Of a stretch of DNA of 64,000 nucleotides, positions 29,149 to 47,765 are shown piece by piece. The notes under the pieces were generated by a model that saw only the letters and a program-made list of their open reading frames with translations, searched no databases and had not been told where the DNA came from. A program made the position numbers and the translations under genes. Where the stretch lies: the NCBI GenBank assembly GCA_021613335.1, contig JAJTWR010000275.1, forward strand, positions 2,080,001 through 2,144,000. The letters are read 5' to 3'. This DNA comes from Whitmania pigra. Lineage: Eukaryota > Annelida > Clitellata > Hirudinida > Haemopidae. Each line of letters opens with the position of its first letter. Position 1 is the first letter of the stretch.

Positions 29149-32100
29149 GTTGTTATTTACATAAATATTCATTGTATGTTACATTACATTACATTTATTT
29201 ATTCAAATAATTAATCATTCGAAATTGTTGTAAAAACTCACCGATGTCGAGACAAGAGGAGTAGAAATCCTTCATGCTTTTCTCGTATTGTTGAGTGTCG
29301 TTGTTGGACGGACTTTCAAGCAGAGCTGATTAAATATTTATTGTAATCATAATAATATTGTAATTAATAATCTCATTTTATTACTTTTAGAATGTTTAAA
29401 AAATGATTCTAAAGTAGGTAAATATTTTGCTTTATGTTGAAATATGCTAAAAAAAAAGAGTTTAAAAACATTTAGCGCAAATAAAACTGCTTACAGTTAA
29501 ACATCTATTAAAAATTAATAAATCGCAATAAATCATCAATTATTAATTGCGATATTATATTTAACATAATAACAACAAAATTATTATGAGAAATAATAAA
29601 ACAATTATTATTATTATTATTAGGAAAACTTGAGGTACATTTGAGAGTATGAAGCAGAGCATCATCAAGGACTCTGAAAGTGTTGATTGAAGTTTTATCC
29701 TCAGGAATTTGGTTCTTCCTGTTCCAAGAGCCACAAGAAAACTCGTAGAAATTCGAACAAGGATCCACCGAGGTGTCCATAGCTTCAAGGATTTTTGAGG
29801 CTGCAACAGACGCAGTGAATGATTGATTTTTGTTTTTAATATTTTTAAATTATTTATAATTTATTTGTTTAATTCTAACTGATCTATTGGTAATTTTGAC
29901 AAATAATTTATAATTTTAACTAATTTCTTTAAACTTTTTACAAATTTGTTTTTATAAGGATAAGTTTTTTTTTAAATTAGACATATCTCATGTTAATAGA
30001 ACAATCTCGCAAAACAATCTTAAATAAAATCATAAGTAAATAGTTAAATAAATGCAAATTATCAAAACATCATAATATCAAAATATCATGTTTTAGAAAA
30101 CATTTTAATCTGAAAGCGTTTGTTATCCTGAAGGTGTCATTTTTCAATCAACACTGTCATCGGTAAGGATTCTCACAACGAAACCTCGAGATGTGGCGGA
30201 AATTTATTAAATTCTTAGTTATTAAATTGTCATTATTAAATTTATAAAATTCTTATTTATTAAAGTTTTATTATTAAATTTGTCAATTCCTTATCTGTTA
30301 AATTTATTTAATTCTTACTTGTAGAATTTATTAAATTCCTAATATAAAATGTATTAAATTGTTATTTAGTAAAAGTATTACATTTTTATTTATTAAATTT
30401 AATTTTTTTTTAAAGAAATTAATTAATTTATTATATTCTGAAAGCAGTTATTTCTTTGTTCTCAGTTTCTGGACCTCAATCTTCTGCAGAGTTTCCACTT
30501 CGAATTGAAACTAAAAACAGGTTTTTTTTTACAACTTTCGATTTTAAGCAAAATTGGATTTTTTCAATAATAATTTTTTTAAATTTTCTCAGCTAATTTT
30601 CTTGCCTTTTGAATTTGAATGAATTATTAGATATTTAAATAACTTATTTTGAGAAAAAAGATTTATTCATTTTATTTATAATTTCAAAAATTATTTTAGA
30701 TTTCTATGAATCTCTTTTTTATAATCATTAAATTAATAAATAGATTGATAAAATATAGAAATATAATATGGTAAAGTTTAAAATGTACCTTATTTTTAGG
30801 TTCAAAGTTTAAAAACACCTAAAAATTGTTTTCATGCTTTAAAATCTTGCAATTAATTTTTTTTTCAAAGCCAATAAAACTACCTAGCTGTTTGAGTTTC
30901 CGCTTTAAAGAATGTATTTATTAATTAATTAAAGTTGGCAAATCAATTAATAAATATTATAAAATGAAAAAAAAGGGAAGTAAAAATGATTCTAATATGA
31001 AGTAAATTATTAATTATATAAATGATTATAATATGAAATAAATTATTAATTAAATAAATGATTATAATATTAAATAAATTATTAATTTTTAAAATGGTGC
31101 CGTAATTAGTTTTGACTGGCAAAAGCAAAATTGCAAAATAATTTAATTTGAAAAGCAGTTTCGCACAAAGTTTTCGACTTTCAAAAACTTCAAACACCTC
31201 TGTTGTTTTACTACATTTTGAATTTTTTTTTAATGAAATATAAATGATGTTCTTGGATGCATATTTATTCATTTTTTGAAAATAAAATTTTATCTTCCAG
31301 GATAATGAACATTATTTATCAAACTATAAATATTAAGTATTACAATTAACTATTATATAATATTAAAAAAATTATTTAACGGTATTAAAATGATTATAAT
31401 TAATGATACTTAAAAACTGACCAATTATGAATAATAGGTAAAAGTCAAAAATTGCACTCACCAACAGCTACACAGTGCGGAGTCAAACATATTTCAGAGT
31501 GTTTGGATTTTTCTGCGAAACAAATAAATTTGTAATAGTTATTAATACCATTTGAAAATTTTAATTATTTATCTGTATAAATTAATATTTAATAAATTAG
31601 TACAAAAATTTATATACTAGTAACTTTCACAGGTAATTGCTTTTGGGAATGTGACAGCAAAAGCAATTCAGCCTAATGAAGCCCTTGTGAAGCGGCGCTA
31701 CATAAATGGATGTTTGATTGGTTCTGGTCCCTTCACATCCGGCAAGGTTAAACATCGAAAGATTGGCTTGTTACAAATGTAATTCATCGTAAAATCGGAC
31801 ATTTATCAACAAATCGTTTGGATGAACTAAATTAACAATGTTTTTGTTGCATAATATTTTTCTTTAAATAGAAAATAAATCTTTGACAAATAATTTATTT
31901 CGCTCTGACATGAAAACTTTTGCGGCTTTCAAGTCGTAATAAATTAAAGCTCTTCATAAAATTTTCATCTAATTTTTTAGAACTCAAATTTATTGTCGAC
32001 AGTCATATTCAGTGCAGGGTCGCTGAATCTTAGTTCCTCGGACATACAGAAAGAAATAACTGAAATTCTAATATCGTGATATCAAATAGGAAAAAAAAAA

Positions 32101-34276
32101 AATTTCCTATTTACTGCCAACAAAAGAATTAAATTAAAATTTTTTATTGTGCAATAAGGAAGCAATGTTGATTAAAAGCAGGGCCCTACATAAATGAACC
32201 ATGTCTGTGACGCAGTGTAAATCTATGCCGACAGTGACATCGGCATTTTTATGCTTATACTTTATTTTATTTAATTTAAAAATAACGAAACTTTTGCTAC
32301 ACTTCTAAAACAGTTACACTAATTAAAATAACATCGTTAAGCAATCAATTACCTAAACACCATGTAAATTATCTAATTAGATCACACCATTTCTCAAACA
32401 CAAGTTTTCCGTTATACATTGTTTTGTGCTGACATCACTGAACTAAGTCCGTGTGAATTAAAGTTCACGGACGCACACAAAAGCGATGATAACGCATCTG
32501 TGATGACAAAACCACTGTTCAGCGGTGTTGCAGACTCTTCAAATGGACAAACAAAACTTACTTTGAGGAAGAAATGTCAGTTCATTTTACTGTTTAAGAT
32601 CAAAAACAACACTCAACAACAGTAGCAGCAACAACAGCAGCAACATTGATAGAATTAATAATATTATAATATTTAATAATTACAATAAAATATAGTAACT
32701 TATGATATAATGTATGACAATAAATGTAACAAATGTAATAAATATTGACAAAATTAATAATAAAAGTTATATCATAATCTAATAATAATAATAATTTAAT
32801 TATTTCAATGCATTACATAATTAACCAATTTATTAATGATTATTTATAATGACAATACAAAATTAACTTTCTAGTAATAGAATCAATTTCAGGTTATTGT
32901 TTTATTTCAAGAATGATAATTTGCATTTTCATTACAATTTCATTTTTATAGTACAAATATTAACAATAATAATAACATCAACAGAATAATAATAATAAAT
33001 TAATTAAGTGATATTTCCAAATTACAGGTATGAGTGGATAATATTTCATTCCATAAGTCGGCGACAACCTAGTCTCAAGGACCTGCCACAAATTTGTACA
33101 AATTTATGAATTAATAAGTCTTAAGATTGATCGATATTATTATTATTATTATTATTTTTGTATAATTTTTATTCAAACATTTATTTTATATTAAAATGCT
33201 TTGCATTCATTTCAGTTCAGTAAGAACAACGACGATCATGATGCAAGAGAGACATTGATCATTCATAATCACAGATTATTATTCTTTTAATTTTTCTGAA
33301 AAGATTATTCTTAAAATAATTTCGTTACTTCTCCTCCGAAATCGCTATTCTTACATTCGTTAACAAATGTGATAACGAGAATGAGCAAGTATTAAAATAT
33401 AATAATAATAATAATAATATTTAAATAGTTTATTTAAATAGTCTTATTGTGAATTAAATGAATTATTACTAAAATGAAATAGTGTGGAGATTTTAATCTC
33501 GCCTTCAAGCCTGTTTTACTGTTTGTTCAAATTCAGCTTTTACCATATAAAATTTATTTTAAACATTTCTCACCGAAATATTTTTATTTGTAGAAAAACG
33601 CAATTTTTTAATAAAATAAAATAACAAATTCCCATCTTAAATCATATATCGTATATCTGGTAAAGTCTGATTTATGGCAGACAATTGTCAAAAATCGTCG
33701 AAAACGCAAGCAGACAGAAAAAGGATGCGAATGAAAATCTTAAAAATAGGAAAGTTTCAGCATCCATCTTTCATTTTGCAGCTGTTTAAAAAAATTTTAA
33801 ACGCGCTTTTTTTTACGACAGACCTCCGTTCGTGAAGTTATTATTAATAAACAAATAATTTTTTAAAAATTATGATTTGCTTATTTTTTATAGAATTAAA
33901 TCAATTAATGAAAGAGTTAAAAAAATAAATACTTTCGTTAATAGCTACTGTAATTGCAATGACGTAACCTACTATATTTCTCAACATGATACCATCATAA
34001 TTTTAAATCACATTTCATCCATTAGTCCAACTCGATTTTATAATTTTGTTAAATTAATTTTTTTTTTAGATTTAGCAGCTTTAAATTAAATTTAATCCAA
34101 TTAATCAATTTGTTTTTAATTGTACAACCTACCTATTAGTCATCCTACTGCTATGACTCACCTACGATGACGACGACGGAGACGACGAAGTAGACGAGAA
34201 ATACGACGAGCAACAAACAACTGAAGATCAACAACGTCTTCTCCAAGGTGCTTCGTAGTTTCCAGCAGTTGTTGTC
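23274..34276 (-). CDS. Neprilysin-like M13 zinc metalloendopeptidase
   Basis: A type II membrane peptidase of the neprilysin/ECE family that cleaves small peptides outside the cell. 21 exons on the minus strand join with consistent phases: 34276-34162, 31512-31462, 29800-29639, 29325-29242, 29029-28827, 28122-27940, 27396-27310, 27156-27020, 26847-26754, 26388-26260, 26106-26008, 25762-25685, 25500-25397, 25171-25113, 24997-24946, 24825-24758, 24621-24491, 24429-24364, 24130-24035, 23853-23777, 23373-23274. They total 2,175 nt (724 aa plus stop). Exon 1 codes the membrane anchor ([20 protein letters not shown]); exons 2-3 carry CLTPHCV and [14 protein letters not shown]. The substrate motif is INAFY, the zinc site HEITHGFDD (24,758-24,825), the third ligand is in GENIADNGG (24,364-24,429), and the C-terminus is CRVW. 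All key catalytic residues are present. The start codon is not certain; see the candidate first exon. Confidence 0.93.
23899..23950. repeat. (ATT)n-(AGT)n microsatellite in a neprilysin intron
   Basis: A short array in the intron between exons 19 and 20. Both poly-Ile and poly-Leu open frames here are artefacts. Confidence 0.9.
25857..25978. repeat. ~12-bp imperfect tandem repeat in an intron
   Basis: About ten copies of a unit like AATTGTCGTAAT/AATTGTCATAAT lie in the intron between neprilysin exons 11 and 12. They are non-coding. Confidence 0.7.
28852..28858. other. Marker: neprilysin exon 5 region
   Basis: Part of neprilysin exon 5 (28,827-29,029), the largest exon. It codes the segment with [20 protein letters not shown], a conserved part of the M13 N-terminal domain. 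The (ATT)n array just upstream in the gene (29,086-29,150) is intronic. Confidence 0.6.
29086..29152. repeat. (ATT)n microsatellite in a neprilysin intron
   Basis: About 65 bp of near-pure ATT, about 60 bp upstream (in gene orientation) of exon 5. The 106-aa poly-Asn open frame that runs from it into exon 5 is in the wrong frame for the enzyme. Confidence 0.9.
31001..31086. repeat. ~37-bp AT-rich tandem repeat in an intron
   Basis: Two and a half copies of a unit containing AAATTATTAATT, AAATGATTATAATAT and similar. It lies in the intron between neprilysin exons 2 and 3. Confidence 0.65.
31513..34161. other. Large first intron of neprilysin
   Basis: About 2.6 kb of AT-rich sequence between the anchor exon and the CLTPHCV exon. 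It holds the SINE relics near 31,690 and 32,190. A 68-codon plus-strand open frame at 32,419-32,625 has protein-like composition but no recognisable family and no splice or promoter context, so it is not called as a gene. Confidence 0.6.
31681..31712 (+). mobile_element. SINE 3'-end fragment in a neprilysin intron
   Basis: GCCCTTGTGAAGCGGCGC followed by TACATAAATGG matches the 3' body of the SINE at 20,777-20,982 (GCCCTTGGGAAGGAGCGC then TATATAAATGG). A shorter relic, CCCTACATAAATG, lies at 32,183-32,196. No A- or B-box remains upstream. Confidence 0.5.
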
Positions 34277-34305
34277 CTGTTGTCTGTTGTGGAATAGTAG
34301 TAGCA

Positions 34306-34996
<691 letters not shown>

Positions 34997-35385
34997 AAAA
35001 TGATTATGGTGACGGGAATGGTGATCACGGTCCTTATTATTGTTGTTACTAGCAATCATATTAACACGTCCAACAACATTTATTAAGTAATATTAATGTT
35101 TAATAATACTAGGATATGAATAAAAGAGAATAGTTTCGAAAAATAAAAAAAAATTCAAATATCGAAGTCACGGAATTCGATATGACTTCATTGCTAGAAT
35201 TCCAACCTCTGTAAACAATTGCTGTTTGCTCTGTTTCAATGGCAAAATGATTAATTATCGAATAAAATAATATTTAATTAAAAAGTTATGACTTACATTT
35301 GGAATCGATCATTATTAGTGAATAATTTATTTATTCATATACTAGAGCTATGAAAAGTCTAATAATAATTAATTGATTAATTTAC

Positions 35386-35476
35386 TGATTCGTTGTTCAG
35401 CAGACAATGAATCATGCGATTGTGCACCGCCTTTTCGTCAACACCGATGATGAAATTAGACAAATTGATGGCTTTA
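35386..35476 (-). CDS. Candidate first coding exon of the neprilysin gene
   Basis: On the minus strand it is bounded by an acceptor (CTTTTCGTAG) and a donor (GAATCA|GTAAAT) and is open for 30 codons. It contains an ATG at 35,415-35,413 giving MIHCLLNNES, which ends in phase 0 and so joins in frame to the anchor exon ([13 protein letters not shown]). That would give a short cytoplasmic tail of about 22 residues and a 734-aa enzyme, normal for the family. The link is inferred from phase and position only; the real start could lie elsewhere. Confidence 0.35.
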
Positions 35477-35484
35477 CTACGAAA

Positions 35485-36051
<567 letters not shown>

Positions 36052-37740
36052 AATTAAAAGCATTTAATTTTTTATTTATTCTTGTGTTTTTGCAATGAAA
36101 CACGTGACCAATATCCTAGTGAGTTTTCATGAGTTCTCAGATTTCGAGCTGGGATTTGGAAAGGAAATTAAGACGGTATTAAAAGATATTACGTGGCATT
36201 AAAAATATTGTGAGGTATTACTTCCTGGAGATGTGATATTGAATTTCATTTGATTGCTTGAACGAATGCTAGCAACATCCTCGCTTTTTTTCATGCTTAT
36301 TGTTATTCTAATAGATTTTATTTGTGAAATAAATAATTTGCCTTATATTTTTCCAATAGAAAATCGACTTACTTGTTTAAAACAGACCTTTCATAATTTA
36401 ATCAAAAAATAAATAAATAAAAAAATCTTGCAAATAAGTCAAGTGCTTATTTATCCAAGTCGTCGCACATTTTTTGTGACAAATTGGTCTCTAACTGAGA
36501 AGTCGCGCCATTCGAAAGTGGCTTCATTTGTCGGAGTGGGTGCCCGTAAGACGTTTACAGGGATGGCTTATTAGCTGAATTTGCAACAACAACAACAACA
36601 ACAAATGCAACAAAATATATTTCCAAGCATTATCGGTAGTTTAGCTTGGCGTGAGAATGAGCAACTGATTTTTAAATCGCTTCTCTCAAAACCTCCTTTA
36701 ACATCACTTGAGCAGCTTAAAATTCTTCCTTTAATCAGATCAATCTTTAACCAAAGCTTATTTATATTTCAGAATTTACAATTTAAAATAATAAATTGTT
36801 TAAAAACCATTTATTTTTTTTAAATATTGTAGTAACATTTATATAATCTTAAGTATCAAAGTTTTTCCAATGAAATCTTCTCAAATTAAAACTGAAAAGA
36901 TTGTCAAAACTTTCTGGTCAGCTCGAAATTTTGAAAACAGGAGACACAAAGCAAACCTCGATAAATATCTGAGCGATTGGAGATGGGATCATGTCGGCCA
37001 ACAGAAGATCCTTGCAAAATTAAACGCTCTCCCGGGGAATAATAATATTCTGATGTACGTAGCGCTAAGAGTTTTACAAAGAGACTCATCCATATAAACG
37101 ACTTTATTCATTCCTGGATGCTATTAATCAACAGTTTTTTTTTCTAATTTGGTGTTTGTGGGGGATTATCTGTTTAAATTTATTATTATTTAATTTTTTT
37201 TTTTTTTGAAACAAATTCAAATTGAATGAGTTGTTTATAAATTGGCGAGTGTTACTTCACATTCATGCCTCCGCTCAGCACTTGAGAAGTTTCGTCTAGG
37301 TGTTGATTGATTATCTAAATTATCTCTAAATTAACTTTAAATTTGTAAAACATCATTGAGATGTACTTTAATTAATAAGACCATAATTTCAAAAAAATAT
37401 CGGCTAAATGTGATGGTAGTCATTTAAAAAGAGTAATTGAAAGATTTCTCAAAGGATGAGAAACACAATCATGTCTGGTGGTAATTCTGCCTTGAATGCC
37501 GCTATTTTGATAGGCGTTTAAAATGTGCTATTGAGGCGCGATTTTGATATTTATATGCTTAGGTCAAAGTGACTGTCAATGCTTTGAACTTTAAATTGTG
37601 CCTACCTTATGCTATGTTATTGAGACTTTGTTAGACTTGTAAAACATTTATACATTACTCTAATTGTATTAGCATAACCGTTCCTTATATTCGGTGTCAA
37701 TAAGTAATTATTTTCAATAATCAATAATTATCAGCCACCG

Positions 37741-38012
37741 CCAGAGTCAAGAACAGACATTCATCTCAATCAGAAAATTGTTGATGGCCAGTGGGAAGCC
37801 TTCAATTTTAAGTTGGTAATCATTCCAACCCAGCAGATCTAAGAAGCATGTTCCAGGCCGTTCATGCGCAATTTAAAAAACCTGGATCGAGGCGAAGGAC
37901 TGATGGATGGGCAGTTACAATCGTCTGGAGATTATGCGATCTTTGGTGCTCAGGATGGTTATCTCGAGATGTGGAATGAAACGGGGTGCCTGGATGCATT
38001 CGTTGAGAACAG
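37741..38012 (+). CDS. Possible coding fragment, unknown (weak)
   Basis: Less AT-rich than its surroundings. An open stretch after an acceptor-like CCGCCAG (37,744) reads TDIHLNQKIVDGQWEAFNF. A second, after TTCCAG (37,856), reads GDYAIFGAQDGYLEMWNETG and ends at a donor-like AG|GTGTTG (38,012). The two join in phase only across a 45-bp gap, which is short for an animal intron. It may be a relic of a gene or transposon; no family is recognised. Confidence 0.2.
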
Positions 38013-38240
38013 GTGTTGACAGCAATGTTATTAATTACGTCTAGTAATTGCTTTGGGATGCCTTACTGTTAATAATGTTTGAAGTGTGTGAACACGAATT
38101 ATTAGCAAAAAACAAAATGAACAAACAAACAAGACAAACAAACAAACAAAATATCACCAGAGAATACATAAATTTTAGCGAAACTCATAAATGAAGTTTT
38201 ATCAAGATTTTAGGGCTTCTTCAGATGTAGGACTTCAGGC

Positions 38241-38310
38241 GTGGCAATGCTTATAATCGTAATAAGATACATGAAGTGGCAATGCTTATCATCGTAATAA
38301 GATACATGAT
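38241..38310. repeat. 35-bp direct duplication
   Basis: Two adjacent copies of a 35-bp unit starting GTGGCAATGCTTAT and ending GATACATGA differ at one or two bases, so the duplication is recent. Confidence 0.85.
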
Positions 38311-38599
38311 ATTGCGCTTACTTTATCTCCATGGTTCGTGATGGTCCAATAATGGCAATAATCCTCCCGAGACGATTGTGAACTGCAGACGGCAATGTAA
38401 TCTCTCTGAAAGATTTGACAACAAAATGTAATTAACAAAATTTTATCAATTATAAAATTTAATCACTTCTAATTAAGGCTGGCTAGTTTATTTATTTTAG
38501 ATTTATTTATTTGTGTAAAAATCAGTTTACTAATATACTATGTCGGCTTAATTAGGCAAAATTAACATGCAAAATTAACGGAAAAAAAATCGATGAACT

Positions 38600-38880
38600 T
38601 TTAATGCAAGCATCCAAAATGTTTTAAGAGTGCCGTGTTAAAGTGAGTTTCTTGTTGATAAAAATGTCGATAAAGGGGGCCTATAAAACTGGCCGGGAAA
38701 TAACACGCAAATGGCAAGGGTGACATCACGGAGCCCTTACGGGGTGCCTTCATTTTCCCGCTAAGCCCCCTGGACTTAGCAGGCATTAAAACTGTCGCCA
38801 GAAGAACAAAGAGAGACGTTCCGAGAAGATGTGTCAGGAAATGCTAATGGCCTATTAAGGATGGAGCTTTCAGCCAAAAA
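38600..38880. other. GC-richer island of unknown nature
   Basis: About 280 bp with GC-rich strings (CCTTACGGGGTGCC, AAGCCCCCTGGAC, GGGGGCCTATAAAACTGG) inside very AT-rich DNA. The 61-codon minus-strand frame is not convincing. It ends in an A-run (38,878-38,888), so it could be a transposon or RNA-derived insert; no family is recognised. Confidence 0.4.
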
Positions 38881-40215
38881 AAAAAAAAGTGGAACATTTA
38901 AAAAAAGATTTAAGATAAATAAAATGTTTTTATGACATTTGAATTTATTTTAAAGAAACTATGATTTTGAAATAAAATCAGTAATTAAAATATTATGCGA
39001 CTGTTATCTCAGGTGATTTGATGTTATTAACAATAAAAAAAGGTCAGTTTAAGAACATTATTCATTAGAAATGTTGGTTAAAATACTTTAAATTATTTAC
39101 ATATTTATTAATTATTGTTTAATTATTGTTCATTTAATTTGTTCTAAAAATATCTCTAAGATGAAAAAGAGTTTAAGAATGATGAACATGCAAAGCAAAA
39201 AAAAAACTTTACTAAATAGGTCACACAAACTGATTAATTATGGTTTGATTAATTTCGACAGTTTCGATTTTAAGTCGAAGTTGATTTGATTTGATTGATT
39301 GATTGATTGATTGATTAACCGACTGATCGGTTGATTGATTAGTTTCACAAAGCGATAAGATAAACAATGCTTTTACAAATCTTTTGCTGTTCTTCTAATT
39401 ATCCTCTTACAGCTGGGGTTAATTGAAGCATTATTTTTTTTTTACTATAATTTAATATTTGTTCTACTATTTATTTCGAAATGTTGTCGCTAAAGATAAG
39501 CCTATAAATAAATATATAAGTTGATCAACAATCGAATATTTAGAGTAAATTATAATTTAATAAATCCTCAGATCAGTACATTAGGTAATATAAATCTTAT
39601 CGATAATAATTTTTAAATGAAGACTCGATTAATTAAAATCTAAAACATTCAGCGTACCTCGAATGTGCCTTCTGATATTCGATCAGCACTTTATTGACAA
39701 CGAATTCTGTCAACCGAATTTCGATGCTCAACTTTAGTAAACTCTATCGTCATTTACAAATACTATATATCTATTATTACATTTATTATTTATTATAACA
39801 AATTGTATTAAACTGAGGTTAATTTAAATAACAATACCGATGTAAGTTAACACGATGCGGCATCAATTACAAATGAATCTGGCGAGAAACTGGAGACTAA
39901 AGCCTTTTATAGGCGTGCAAAGCTTTCCCTTCACTGCTCACGGCTTCCCTCGGATTTGCACGAATATTCTCGAACCCTTTGAGGTTTTCAAACTCATCTT
40001 TTTCTTATGATCTGCTAACTTTCCCATGGAATATGATTCTACTTTTTAAAATGATTTTTTTTTAATTTTGTTTTTGTTGAACGACAAAAGGGGAATGATT
40101 AATTGCGAAAATTCATAACATGACCTAAAAGAATGTAGAAAAAAATCGGTTATTAATAGCTATCGACAAATCCGAGTATAACTACTACATAATAAACACA
40201 GCCTAATAAACACTT

Positions 40216-40331
40216 CATAATTACCTCCTCATTATTATCACATCATAATTGCCTCCTCATAATTATCACATCATAATTACCTTCTCATAATTATCATATC
40301 ATAATTACCTACTCATAATTATTACATCATA
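40216..40331. repeat. 28-bp tandem repeat, about 4 copies
   Basis: Head-to-tail copies of a unit beginning CATAATTACCTCCTC and ending TATCACAT carry single-base differences. They are non-coding. Confidence 0.85.
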
Positions 40332-40489
40332 AACTAACAATTAGGATCTAATTCCTAAATTGTCCAAGTTACAGGTGTAATGTAGAATGTGGTCCCTGTA
40401 GGTGATTGGTCATAAAATGCATCTTTTATTGGAGCATCTATGCTGGACTTCCAATTATCGCATGAAATTCTGTCATTTTGTCTTAACTA

Positions 40490-40577
40490 AAATTATTAAT
40501 TATTATTAACTATTAATAATTGTTATTAATTATTATTAACTATTAATAATTGTTATTAATTATTATTAACTAATAAT
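40490..40577. repeat. ~30-bp AT-rich tandem repeat
   Basis: Nearly three copies of ATTATTAACTATTAATAATTG with a spacer. It is partly palindromic and non-coding. Confidence 0.75.
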
Positions 40578-42902
40578 TGCATAAAATATTTCAGAGTTTA
40601 ATTGTTGATCTTAATGTACAAAACACATCTTTATTTCGAATGCTTTTTAAAAAATATTGTTTCTGCATAATTTAAAATCAAATAAATATTAGAGAACGTT
40701 GAAATACCATATTATAATTTTGCAGAAGACTGAGATGAAATTTGAAGAAATATGATACTTATTTGATGCCACGTTGTTTGAAAACCGGGAATGAAATATG
40801 CCCACGGGATCGTGTGACGCGAACGAGATGAGCCAAAAAAAAATAAAATAAAATTTAAAATATTAAATAAATAAAAATAATGGAGAAACTCTCAAATATG
40901 ATGAAAATAGGATTTTAGATAAAAACAGAAATTATCAGAAATTCTGAAAATTTGTCCAAATTAAATACTGTGCGTGATTCTCTGGTTTATCTGAACTGAT
41001 TTTTAAAGAGGTCGTTAGAATTCCATGCTGCGTTTATAGAAAATAAGTCATAATTTGAGAAGTGAAAAATAATGACTGAAATTTTTAAAGCACGAAAAAA
41101 TGTGCCAACTTGAGAGTTTTTGAAATGATAACTGAGTGTTGACCAATTTATTCATTTTATTTAAATCATTTAATCGTATAATTGGAGGAGAATGTTTTGC
41201 CATATTTTAATATTTATTAAATATTCATGATCCATGAATATTAATACATCCATAAAAAAATCGCTAACAACCCAGGGTCATTTAAACATTTTTAATGAAA
41301 GAATTAATTTCCTCACCGTGTCTATTATTAACACAGACATATTAAATCAAATTAAGGGTATGCATTGTATATATCACGACATAAACATATTAAGATAAAT
41401 ATTAATACAATAAATGTTATAAATATCAAAATGATGATGAAATTGACATTATAGAAACTTCATCTCTCAATCAACAGGATGAAAGACTTGATTGGAAAAC
41501 AGGAGGTTCGTTAAAATTCAGGCCTGTGGAAAGAATTGGACGGAGTTGATTTTTATCCCAAAGAGACGCAATCCCAGCATCTCCATGTGTTTCTGACGTT
41601 CTAAAAAAAATATTCTCGGCAATAACATCGTTATCCTTCGTATTCAAGAAAATATTCAAATTTTAATTTAATTTAAAATGTTTACTAATTTTCTTTTTGT
41701 TTTCATTTTTAAGGCATAGGCTGGAAGTAAAATTTCTGTTTTTCGTCTAGATTTGAATAATTTAATTCTGGTGAGTTTGTTGTGGATATAATTTTCTCGA
41801 ACATTCTTGCAATGAAATTACTTTGCGTTCGTTTATTTTATTACATGTCATTATATTGTATTTTATTTCCTTTTATTTTTCCCAGAAGCTGCCTATTCTG
41901 ACAGTTTCTCCTCCGAAGAAGTTGGAGTTTTCAAATTGTAAGCAGATTAGAGAGACCAGTTGGCAGACCCGCCTCTCAAGTGCTCTGTTCAGTAATCAAA
42001 TTGCATCTTCTTGAGTTCTTTCCTCATTTTTTTAAGCTAAGATTTTTTAAAACTTCAAATGTCTTATTTGACAGTCGTTGTCACTAATTGCCGTTTGGTT
42101 GCGATGCTTGGAAACCACTGAACCTTATTCTTTCTTTCTTTCTCTCATTCAAAATGAAATAAAAAATAATTAAAAATACAAAGTTAAGAAATTATGCAAA
42201 GATTGTTTAATGAAAGGCCATCGTCATTAACTGCAACAGGGTTAAAGGACAATTTGTTCGTAGATGCCCTGAATTGATTCATCAAAGTTCCTTAATGTTT
42301 TAATGACGCACCGTTTGATTGAGTATTTCACACAAATTAGAAAAAATTCAAAATTCAAAATTCAAATTAAAAGTCAAATATCAAGTCCTAACGAAGGAAT
42401 TGTGGAAATTGAGAAACATAGCGACTAGAATTACATTGAGACATTCTAAGATTCAATTCTCACCATTCTGTGGTTTGAAACATGAACAAGTTCAATGTAA
42501 TATTAACAGAAATTTAATTTTGCTCTAAAGTCATTTAAGTATTGTTAATACTTTGGCTTGAAAAACATTAATTTCATTTAAATCCATTTTCTTTTTATGG
42601 AGATGACGTAGTTGTTTGTTTTCGTATTTCACGCTTCTTTGTTGTTTAGTCATTCATGCGATTATTCAGATTATTCAGTGCATCATTGGAGGATGGACAC
42701 GTAGCCTATATAATTTTTAATATTGTTTAATCATTATTATTCTGCATTTTAAACTGTTAGAATTAATGGAAATAAGAATGGACACAATTGAAGCCGATTT
42801 CTTACTTATTATCACAGATTTTATTTATTTTTACGACTCTATGTTTCTAATCCTTTAAAATATTTATATTCTCAACCATTCTCAATCAATCATCGTGTCG
42901 AT

Positions 42903-47765
<4,863 letters not shown>

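Larger units (their letters stand above)
36052..42902. other. Gene-poor region
   Basis: No firm gene. It contains small tandem repeats (38,241-38,310; 39,283-39,345; 40,216-40,331; 40,490-40,575), a GC-richer island at 38,600-38,880 and one weak coding candidate at 37,741-38,012. A minus-strand open stretch at 41,471-41,605 follows a strong acceptor-like T-tract plus AG and reads GDAGIASLWDKNQLR, but it has no partner exon or recognised family. Upstream control sequences of the first propeller gene should lie in the last part. Confidence 0.6.

Noticed and set aside
32419..32625. 68-codon plus-strand frame in the neprilysin intron
   Set aside because: Protein-like composition, but no family, no splice partners and no promoter evidence; chance open frame cannot be excluded.
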